This document shows, one piece after another, positions 23,701-35,700 of a stretch of DNA of 64,000 bases. This DNA comes from Archivesica marissinica (Eukaryota; Mollusca; Bivalvia; Venerida; Vesicomyidae). The notes under the pieces are model-generated. The model was not told the origin of the DNA and ran no database searches. It saw only the letters and a list, made by a program, of their open reading frames with translations. The stretch covers positions 95,214,020-95,278,019 of the forward strand of contig CM026390.1 in the NCBI GenBank assembly GCA_014843695.1, in the 5' to 3' direction. Every line of letters starts with the position of its first letter. Positions within the stretch are counted from its first letter, which is position 1. The translations under genes and the position numbers were made by a program.

Positions 23701-26700
23701 TGACTACGGGATGAGACTATATCTATAATGTAACATCACTATGACTACGGGATGAGAATATATCTATAATGTAACATCACTATGACTACGGGATGAGACT
23801 ATATCTATAATGTAACATCACTATGACTACGAGATGAGAATATATCTATAATGTAACATCACTATGACTACGGGACAATATTGCCTTTATGGTTGTTAAG
23901 CTGTTATGTGTGAACAGAAAAGTCTTTATTTTAATGATGTAAATATTAGGTGTGAGGAATAGTTGATATGTAAATATTTTTCTCATTGAGAGCCCTTATC
24001 ATATAAAGCGCTTTACATAAACATGTAACATAACACACATATAACAATAAAAATCAAATGTTTACAAAATGTAGAATGCAGGGTTAAAAGCATGTGATAA
24101 AAGTATGGAAAAATGATATGTACATACCCATACAATAACAGCAAACACACGGTGGCTACCAAATTATCTCTCAGCCAGAAAGAATCCGGTTTGAAGATGA
24201 ATAGAATAATAATGGATGCACCAACTGTTACACATAGGACAAGCTGAAAATAAATAATAGCATTAGTAGACAAGATGTACAACAAACAGATAAAGAAGGC
24301 CAGTGTATAATGGCATTAGTAGACAAGATGTACAACAAACAGATAAAGAAGGCCAGTGTATAATGGCATTAGTAGACAAGATGTACAACAAACAGATAAA
24401 GAAGGCCAGTGTATAATGGCATTAGTAGACAAGATGTACAACAAACAGATAAAGAAGGCCAGTGTATAATGGCATTAGTAGACAAGATTTACAACAAACG
24501 GATAAAGAAGGCCAGTGTATAATGGCATTAGTAGACAAGATTTACAACAAACGGATAAAGAAGGCCAGTGTATAATGGCATTAGTAGACAAGATTTACAA
24601 CAAACAGATAAAGAAGGCCAGTGTATAATGGCATTAGTAGACAAGATTTACAACAAACAGATAAAGAAGGCCAGTGTATAATGGCATTAGTAGACAAGAT
24701 TTACAACAAACGGACACAGAAGGCCAGTGTATAATTCTTTCAAAACCGTTTTGTCTAACGATGTTAATATACACACTTTATTTATTTTACAACGATTGCG
24801 AAGCAAGTTCACAGATGAGCGCGGATGAAAGCGTAAATGTGGTCAATCGTGTGGGAGGAAACCGGAGTAGCCGGAGAAAACCCACCTGTCCGATCTGGAG
24901 ACCATCGTACCATCTCGCATACTTCACGGTCCGAGGATCGAACTCGGGTTGCATTGGTGAGAAGCGAGCGTGCTAACCACTGCGCTAATCAGACAGCCAA
25001 CCTTCTTACAATTTTAAATGTTCTTGAATAGTGTTGACTAGGATAGTCCGTTTTCGTTCGGATTTTCCGTAGTTCCGTTTCTCCAAAATAAATCATGAAA
25101 TTATGTATTTAGATCATTTTAGCTTGCTTTTATTAAAAACTAATTTCACAAAAAAAGAGACTCACAAATTCAATTTCATTTTTTTAACATGAATATGACT
25201 TTAATATAATTGATTGACAAGAAATGTTACCATGTCCCATATGAGGGACGCACACCAGTAGCTTCCTGTGCCTATCCCGCTCACAAACTGCATCTGCTTT
25301 TCTTTGTTCGTATATTCATTGACTGAATAGATGAGTACACCAACTGGTATAAAGGTGAATGCCAGTAGTATCATAACCGCGATACCAATGTCAGCCGAGT
25401 GCTGCAGTCTGAAACATGGCAATATAGATAGCTCAATAGATTGGTCTCAGCATACTATTACACAATTAGTTTGAAATTACAATATGGCACTTCATTTCAT
25501 CATATTATGCACTGGAAATGTGAACAGAAATCATGCCACAACGTCACACACCACCCTTCACCTGATCACGTGATTAAGGAGTGATATTTTACATCAGGAA
25601 TAATTAGTCAAGTGAATTCTGATCAGTGTCTTTATAACTGAGTGGAAGTCGTCATACAGCAGTGTTAGCGTGTAGGCAAAGCAATAAAATTCAACACTGC
25701 CTCATCTTTCTCACGCATGGCGATGGTTCCATCAGGAATGAGGTCTCGAGAGTGATTATTCTAATGCTGTAAACACTTGTTTCACAATCGATCTAACATA
25801 AATTTGTATAAACTATCTTTTCTTTAGGAGGAAACCTGACCGATTCCTGGTGAGAATGGGGTATAACATTGCAGAACACTCTCTGTAGTTTACGGAGGAA
25901 TTATTGTTGGTTATAATTTATACTCATGTCTATGTGCAGGTTAAAATGATACAGATACAATTCAAATATTAATAATTAATTATAAAAATTATGTAAGATA
26001 AAATTGCTGTTTATGGAGTTTTGCTACTCACTATCAGCCGTAAAGCTGGGCGATTCGGAATACACGTCTAGTCATAATAATTACAAATGAATAACTCATC
26101 TGTCCCGACATTGGTCATGTATCGTTTCTTTTATTTGCGTTGAATCACGGACATAACTAGCTGACAATACTAAATTGATTGGTGTTACTGACCTTTCTTA
26201 GTTTAAACTTGATTTTATTTTACAACGATTGCGAAGCAGGTTCTAACAACTTATATTATCACTCTCGTTGGTGCGGATGAAAGCATACATGTGGTCATTC
26301 ATGTGGAAGAAAACCGGAGTACCTGGAGAAAACCCACCTGTCCGATCTCACATACTTCCCGGTCCGAGGATCGAACCCGAGTTGCATTGGTGAGAAGCGA
26401 GTGCGCTAACCATTGCGCTAATCGGACAGCCACAAACATGACCTTTCTTGTTAAATACACAGTTCATTTATGATTACGAAAATGTCTAGACAAGGAAGAA
26501 AGCAGGAACATTGTTAAGGTCGTAGTAACATTTACTTGACATATCGATACATATATCCAATTCATCATGTAAACTCTGCTTCAGAAATATGGGGCTTGAG
26601 AACTGTAAATGTCATTTAAACTGGTGTAATTATGTTCTGCTTCAGAAATATGGGGCTTGAGAACTGTAAATGTCATTTAAACTGGTGTAATTATGTTCTG

Positions 26701-29700
26701 CTTCAGAAATATGGGGCTTGAGAACTGTAAATGTCATTTAAACTGGTGTAATTATGTTCTGCTTCAGAAATATGGGGCTTGAGAACTGTAAATGTCATTT
26801 AAACTGGTGTAATTATGTTCTGCTTCAGAAATATGGGGCTTGAGAACTGTAAATGTCATTTAAACTGGTGTAATTATGTTCTGCTTCAGAAATATGGGGC
26901 TTGAGAACTGTAAATGTCACTTAAACTGGAGTAATTGTGTTCTGCCTCAGAAATATGGGGCTTGAGAACTGTAAATGTCATTTATACTGGTGTAATTGTG
27001 TTCTTGTGTTAAAAACTTAAACTTATTGTGACTACTGTACTTATATGGTCATTTTTTATATAATTGTGATGTTTCTGTCAGAATTATATCAATAAAAGAT
27101 ACATTGTTAAAAGTTAATTTCGTCTCGCAAAATTAGTGGTATTCTCACTCATGCTAACCGTAAATCTCACATATCATGAGTAGGCAGTCAGTGCTCCTGC
27201 ACTAAGTGTATACAAATTTATTTTAACTCGATTGCGACAGAAATTCTTACAACTTGTATTAATCACAGAATTTCAATGCTTTGCCTAAGGGCAGAGTCGT
27301 AATGGCTACAGCGGGAGCATGAACTTCTGACCTTTCACATCTGAAGCAAATACGCTACCACTGCGCTATCACGACTTAGTGCGCTCGTACATTTAGAATG
27401 CCACTTGTAACATACTTCATGCTCTCTTCGATAGAATGCTGTTAACATACTAAATCATTGATTCAATTACAATCATCACCAGCTTACTTTCATTTTGGGA
27501 ATATATGTTAAACTCTTTCAGCAAGCAATATATCTTACATGGTGTTTTGTGACAGGCGTTCTCTTCCAAACATGAATGGATGGTTGTACGTGCTTATTCC
27601 TGAAAGAGAAAATGATGTATATCATAGCAATATTTTATTTTGTTTTACGTTTATTTATCGTCGCTACTGGTTGCCCATATGAGCGACGCCTCCTGAAGAG
27701 ATTAGTTATTTTAGATTTTTGGAGGATAGTGCATGATACAGACAGAGACCCATTCCAGAATCTCCTCTGATTCTTTTACGTGCACGGTGCAAAACACCGA
27801 CACGAGACCTCGGTTTAATGTCCCATCTGAAAGACTGTTAATTTTATTAGGGTCAGACGGGGGATCGAACCTGCGATCCCTGGATTACCAGTCCAGCGTG
27901 CTACCACTGGACTACATATCCGTCTGTAATATATAGCAATATTACTGACAGATATCTAATTTATACATGTGCATAGAGTTATACACGCTGAATCATTGTC
28001 ACCATCATGCCGCAAATATATCAACATTTGTTTGTTTTGCAATCATTGTAAATAAATAAAATTTAAGATCAACATGCATATAGTCACTGCCTATATAAAG
28101 TTCTTACCATAAGTCGGAGCCTGGCTACTGTCGTTCACAAGTGCTCTCAACAACCCGTTACTGTATGCATTATAAAATGAAGGTAATGCATGGAAGCCCT
28201 TGTTGTTATACCAGATCTTCGCTTGCAGATTTGTGTCTGAGTCTTCGCGTTCGTCTTCGAAGGACAAACCGCCATATCTACAACATAATATGTGGATTTA
28301 CAATGACACTGAATGCATGCAATGTATTGTACCCTCTGAATCTTTTAGACATGTCAATACTCTCCAAACGTCTCGACACAGCAACAGTTTGTACACATAT
28401 ACAGTGCTTAATCAGTCTATATGACACATAGATAAACCGTATTATCTATTTAACACAACGTAATACTATGAAAAAGAAATTACATGTTATAACTCAGTTT
28501 CGCCATAGCTTCTCAAATATTCTACCTCTTTTCAATAAATTCCAGAAAGCTCTGAAGTAGGTATTTGTTGATATCTCTTTCATTGAGGTCTTGTAGAATA
28601 TCTGTTGTAGTTGTTATGCGCTGTTCTGGGGCGGCACCATAGGGAGAACCCTCACATGTGTACTGATTGTCGTCGCAGTAGCATCTACCATCGTTCGATA
28701 CGTTCTGACTCACAGTCATGAAACTGGTGTCCGGCGTAACGCATCGATACGGATCGCTGTTAAATATAATATATAATTTTATTCAGTATCGTTATACAAA
28801 TATAGACTAGCTTGATTGTGATACAAGGTCTTACAACATTAATTTAATCGTTCTGGAAAGAGTGCAGAATCCATGTGGAATATAAGTGCCTAAGGGCACA
28901 ATCTTAACAGCTACAGCTGGGAGTGAACTCCGGGCATTTCACACCTGGAGCGAACGCAATACCAGTGCGCTATCACTGCTCTACCACTGCGCTACCACTG
29001 CTCTACCACTGCGCTACCACCGCTCTACCACTGCGCTATCACCGCTCTACCACTGCGCTACCACCGCACTACCACTGCGCTATCACCGCTCTACCACTGC
29101 GCTATTACCGCGATACCACTGCGCTACCACCGCGCTACCACTGCGCTATTACCGCGCTACCACTGCGCTATCACGACTTCCACACGTGCTACAACTATTC
29201 CGAATATATCTGCACTACGTGTAATCCTAATAAAGCCTTTTACGGGTACAGACTAATGTATACTTCAACTGATGCAATTAAATAAATGTTTACAGCTTAT
29301 ATGTAGCATACATTATCATAAATATTTATTGAAAGTGCACATACTCAAGGTCCATGCCGTCCATGCATGATGTTCCAATACCCGGGTTCACCATGAAAGT
29401 GTTAAGTACATCATTGCCCAGATTGAACTTTGTAGAATGTTGCCTGTTGAAAAATAATGTGGCAGTTAGATATATAGTGCACATAATCTATTATACTATA
29501 TACGATGTAAGATAGAACAGTTATACACGAAGTATATTGCAATATGATCGTGGTCCGCCTCCGTGGTCGAGTGGCTAAGGTCGCTGACTTGTATACCACA
29601 GTAACATATCATCACTGATGGTCATGGGTTCGAGACCCACTCGGCTGTGTCTCAATTATATGAAAAAGTTGGCAGTTTCTTATGGAAGTAGGTGCACCAA

Positions 29701-32700
29701 TTACTGGAGCCGGCCCAGGAAAGGTAATGTTAGGTAAACTGCCAGTCGCTCAAATGGGCAACCAGTAGAAACAGTAAAAACAAACTTCACTAAAACAAAA
29801 ATATTAATTAATTAATTAATTGTCAAGCAGCATCTACAAAATCTATAAAATGAATCAATTAATAACAACAGATGCAATATAAAGGTTAAGTGGAAATAAC
29901 GTACTGCATGAAGACATATTTGCTTTCTCCGTACATGCCTGGCGAAAGTAATAAATTTGGTGCATTTGTTTCATCTGGTCTCACTTTGTATAAACCGGAC
30001 GCCAACGTGAATAGTATCAGTGGCAGGATTACTGTGGATATGATAAGTCGCCAGTTTCGACGGTAGTGATGGAAACGCTTCACCAGTAATGGCATCATTC
30101 CGCCTCCCGATCCTGATGATGTCTTCGGTAACTTTTCCCAGCTTCCACCTGGTGGAAGACATTGCGTATTGGTTATGGAGTTATTCACATGTGCTACTAT
30201 ATGTGTTGGAGGAAAACTTATAACATTTCTATTTCAAACTTCCACCTCAATCCGTATTTGATTAACATTAAATATCATCTGTATTTGATTAACATTAAAT
30301 ACCATTGATATTTGATTAATATTAAATATCATCCGTATTTGATTAACATTAAATATCATCTGTATTTGATTAACATTAAATATCATCTGTATTTGATTAA
30401 CATTAAATATCATCCGTATTTGATTAACATTAAATATCATCTGTATTTGATTAACATTAAATATCATCAGTATTTGATTAACATTACACATCCGTATTAT
30501 ATTAAAGCGACACTACATAAGTGAAAACACAAATTTCTACAGAATGTAATTTGCTATTATATGATATAATTGTTTTCAAAATAGTTGCCTCAAAAACTGA
30601 GTATTTCAACTAATAAACAAACGTCATATACGCAGTTTGTTGACATAGCAAAATAATGTAAATAGGGTCGACATCCATACGTAATCTAGTGTATCCTGAA
30701 TAACACGATTTATGGTACATATTTAGCGTTATATCTCACATTTGTGCCTATTTATTTGTAGACTAATCTTAGTAGTTCAATTATCTCTAAAACGACATTA
30801 TCTCGCATTTAGTATTGACTCCGATGACAAACAAAACATCAATTCAGGAGCATGGATGACCGTTATATGAAATCCTACTTTCAATTTTGAAAATTTGTAG
30901 ACCACAAAAACACTGTTAATTGATTCAATATTTGTGTTCGAATGTATTCGGAAGAATTTGTAGTAGCTATGCATTTATATATGAAAAATGCATTTTATTT
31001 GCTTTGTGCGATGTAATGTCGCTTTAACATTAAATATCAATTTTTAAAATTCATAATTTCTTTATGATAAAATAAGCAAACTAATATGTTACCGGAACTT
31101 TCAAAATCATGTTTCCAGTCCTCTTTGGGTTCCATTGCTCCTTGTTCCTCCTCAATGTGTTGTAGTGTCTCGGGTGTTATTTTCCTGCCAATATCCGCGG
31201 CGGAACACACTTTCATAAAGACCTGAAACAGTAATATATACCAGTATCACATACACATTGCAGAAATAGTCACACTCGCATATAGCACAAACAGTAACAC
31301 ATGCACTAATCCATACAATAATACATACAACAATACATACAGAAATACATACAGTAATACAAAATGTACATACATATATGGCAATATATACACGAATCAT
31401 CTAACATCATTGAACAGTTTCACAGCTGGAGCCTCCGTGGTTAGGTTGCTATGCTTGTTGACTTCAAATCACTTGCCTCTCGCCGCTATCGGTTCGAGTC
31501 ACACTGGGATTTCAAATTCTTCCATGCGAAGAAGCTGTTCAATTGGGTTGTGGAAGATCGAAGGTTCTACCCTGTTGCCAGCCAGTACATGAAATATTGC
31601 TCGGATGGATAAGCTGGGTCTCCCTACACAGACAATGGATGTAGAGTCGCCATATAACAAAATATAAGATGTGGGTGCGACTTTAAACGCCGAAAACAGA
31701 AAAAAAACAATGTACCTGCTGCTAACATTTGTGCACAAATATTATGTTATATTTCGGGTTTTACGCCTGCATCAGCACCATTTTGGGCTATATCGCCGGC
31801 GGGCAGTTTACCTAACAACACCTTTCCTGGGCAGGCTCCAACCGTTAACCAGTACTTAGGTGCACCAACCTCCGTAAGAAACTGCCAACTTTTTCATATA
31901 AATGAGACACGGTCTGAGCGGGGCTCGAACCCGTGACCATCAGTGATGATAGGTTACAGTGGTATACAAGTCAGCGACCTTAACCACTCGACCACGGAGG
32001 TGGACGCACTTAGAAAATAATTATACAATTACATAGCATTGCTAGTTATTAGTTCTAGTTAATTTCGGTTTAAGTTTAAACTTTATTTATTTTACAACAA
32101 TTGTGAAGCGTATATGTGGTCATTCGTGTGTACCGGTGACACGGGAGTACCTGGAGAAACCCAACCTGTCCGATCTGGCAACAACCGTACTATCTCACAT
32201 ACTTACCGGTCCGAGGATCGAACCTGGGTCGCATAGGTGAGAAGAGAACGCTAATCGGACAGCTAATTTCGGTTTAAAATGCCATATGTAATTATTTACA
32301 GCATACACGTGTCAAGAACAATAGTGGAGTGTCGAGAGTACACACCAATGGCTGAGTTGATTATCCTTAGGCAAGAAATTTAAATCCACATTTCCCACAT
32401 GGCAACAGATTCCATCAGTACTGAGGTCTCGAGAGCATTGTACTAATGTTGTACTAACTTGTTTCACAACTGAGCAAAATCAAACTTGCATAGGTCAAGA
32501 ATAATGAAGTAAACAAATAAATACAGCAACTGATCGTTACCTCTTCAAGCTTGGGATCAGATATGCCATAGCTGACAATACCAAGAGCATGCTTCTGTGA
32601 GTCCAATTCCTGGAACAAGCCATAGAAATCCGCTTCCCTCATTGTCGGTAACACAAACTTCATTTCTGCACCATGTGACGAGTGTAGGCTAGCCTTTGGA

Positions 32701-35700
32701 ATCCATCGCCTTATCAATGTCAATATGGATACCGGGTCAGTGTCTGCAAGTCACATGTATACATATAAGTCAGTTTCAACATACAGTCAAACCTGTATTA
32801 AGCAGCCAGTTTCCAGATTCCCAATATGTTGTCTTATTATACATTTGTCCTCTATTAAGCAGCCACATGTGCTAAGCAGCCACTTTCTGTGATTCCATTG
32901 GCTGGCTGCTTAATACAGGTTTGACTGTAATCTTACATCACAAATAAAAATGACTTCGGGTTATGGCGTGGTGATACAGAGTAATTGGTGGACAGGCGGG
33001 TTATATGTTATATTCACATTTTTTCCCTCGCATTTTATAATGTTGTTTTTCTTTTAATATATTATTCAAAGAAATAACAGTTTCCCCCTTTTTCATTTGG
33101 TATTGTTTTATTTAGCATTTCTCATTTAGTTTGATTAAATGTGTATAAGATTTTATTTTATTTTAAGTCGGCAAGATAGCGTGGTGTGGTGTGTGGTGTG
33201 TGGTGTGGTGTGTGGTGTGGTGTGGTGTGTGGTGTGTGGTGTGTGGTGTGTGGTGTGTGGTGTGTGGTGTGTGGTGTGGTGTGTGGTGTGGTGTGGTGTG
33301 TGTGTGTTGTGGGTGTGTGTGTGTGTGTGGTGTGTGTGTGTGTGTGGTGTGTGTGGTTGTGTGTGGTGTGTGGTGTGTGTGTGTGTTGTGTGGTGTGTGT
33401 GGTGTGTGTGTGTTGGTGTGTGTGTGTGTGTGTGTTGTGGTGTGTGTGTGTGGTGTGGTGGTGTGTGGGTGTGTGGTGTGTGTTGGTGGTGTGTGGTGTG
33501 TGTTGTGTGTGTGGTGTGTGTGTGTGGTGCGTGTATGTGTGGTGTGTGTGGTATGTGTGTGTGGTATGTGTTTGTTGTGTGTGTGGTGTGTGTGGTGTGT
33601 GTGGTGTGTGTGGTGTGTTGTGTGTGGTGTTTGTGTGATGTGTGGTGTTTGGGTGTGGTGTATGTGCGTGTGATGTGTGCGTGTGCTGTGTGCGTGTGGT
33701 ATGTGCGTGTGGTATTTGCGTGTGGTGTGTGCGTATGTGGTGTGTGTGTGGTGTGTGTGTGTGGTGTATGTGTGGTGTGTGTGGTGTGTGTGATGTGTGT
33801 GTTGTGGTGTGTGTGTTGTGTGTGTGTGTGTGTGTGTGTGTGTTGTGGTGTGGTGTGGTGGTGGTGTGTGGTGTGGTGTGTGTGGGTGTGTGTGGTGTGT
33901 GGTGTGTGGTGTGGTGTGGTGTTGTGGTGTGTGGTGTGGTGTGTGTGGTGTCTGGTGTGTGGTGTGTGGTGTGGGGTGGGTGTGGTGTGTGGTGTGTGGT
34001 GTGGTGTGGTGTGGTGTGTTGGTGTGTTGTGGTGTGGTGTGTGTGTGTGTGGTGTGTGTGTGTGTGTGGTGTGTGTGTGGTGTGTTGTGGTGTGTGTGTG
34101 TGTGTGTGTGTGTGGTGTGGTGTGTGTGGTGTGGTCAAGTGGTGTTGTGGTGTGGTGTGGTGTGGTGTGGTGTGGTGTGGTGTGGTGTGGTGTGGTGTGG
34201 TGTGTGTGTTGTGGTGTGGTGTGTGGTGTGGTGGTGTGGTGGTGTGGTGTGTGTGTGTGGTGTGTGTGTGTGTGGTGTGTGTGTGTGTGTGTGTGTGTGT
34301 GGTGTGGTGTGTGGTGTGTGGTAGTGTGGTGTGTGGTGTGTGTGTGTGTGTGTNNNNNNNNNNNNNNNNNNNNNNNNNNNNNNNNNNNNNNNNNNNNNNN
34401 NNNNNNNNNNNNNNNNNNNNNNNNNNNNNNNNNNNNNNNNNNNNNNNNNNNNNNNNNNNNNNNNNNNNNNNNNNNNNNNNNNNNNNNNNNNNNNNNNNNN
34501 NNNNNNNNNNNNNNNNNNNNNNNNNNNNNNNNNNNNNNNNNNNNNNNNNNNNNNNNNNNNNNNNNNNNNNNNNNNNNNNNNNNNNNNNNNNNNNNNNNNN
34601 NNNNNNNNNNNNNNNNNNNNNNNNNNNNNNNNNNNNNNNNNNNNNNNNNNNNNNNNNNNNNNNNNNNNNNNNNNNNNNNNNNNNNNNNNNNNNNNNNNNN
34701 NNNNNNNNNNNNNNNNNNNNNNNNNNNNNNNNNNNNNNNNNNNNNNNNNNNNNNNNNNNNNNNNNNNNNNNNNNNNNNNNNNNNNNNNNNNNNNNNNNNN
34801 NNNNNNNNNNNNNNNNNNNNNNNNNNNNNNNNNNNNNNNNNNNNNNNNNNNNNNNNNNNNNNNNNNNNNNNNNNNNNNNNNNNNNNNNNNNNNNNNNNNN
34901 NNNNNNNNNNNNNNNNNNNNNNNNNNNNNNNNNNNNNNNNNNNNNNNNNNNNNNNNNNNNNNNNNNNNNNNNNNNNNNNNNNNNNNNNNNNNNNNNNNNN
35001 NNNNNNNNNNNNNNNNNNNNNNNNNNNNNNNNNNNNNNNNNNNNNNNNNNNNNNNNNNNNNNNNNNNNNNNNNNNNNNNNNNNNNNNNNNNNNNNNNNNN
35101 NNNNNNNNNNNNNNNNNNNNNNNNNNNNNNNNNNNNNNNNNNNNNNNNNNNNNNNNNNNNNNNNNNNNNNNNNNNNNNNNNNNNNNNNNNNNNNNNNNNN
35201 NNNNNNNNNNNNNNNNNNNNNNNNNNNNNNNNNNNNNNNNNNNNNNNNNNNNNNNNNNNNNNNNNNNNNNNNNNNNNNNNNNNNNNNNNNNNNNNNNNNN
35301 NNNNNNNNNNNNNNNNNNNNNNNNNNNNNNNNNNNNNNNNNNNNNNNNNNNNNTCTGGTCGCTGATGATGTCAGCTTCATCCATATGATGCGTGGAAAGA
35401 AGGATACCCGTTCCTTGAAAATGGTACAAGCATAAACTTAACATATGTTAGATATATGTATAACACAAATAATCCCTAGTTAGTCAGATAAATATTGAAG
35501 GACAATACAATTGCTGAAGTTCTGTCTTACAACCGGGACCTTTTTCAAAGTGGAAGAACGTGACCTAAAAGAATTTAGTATATAGCAATTTATATTGGTA
35601 ACATGCTAAACTGTCCCATAACAGTTTACACGACCATACTTATACGCATATTCAGCACGAAACACAAGCGAATGAGTCATACCATTATATGTCCATAGGA

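Noticed and set aside
29554..29650. Genuine Ser or Leu tRNA gene
   Set aside because: The A- and B-boxes fit, but the anticodon stem is poor and the sequence continues into a repeat body shared with 31790-32002.
33139..35444. ORFs of up to 763 codons across the gap
   Set aside because: They consist of GT-repeat translation and N. Only the last 60 bases (35354-35413) are a real exon.
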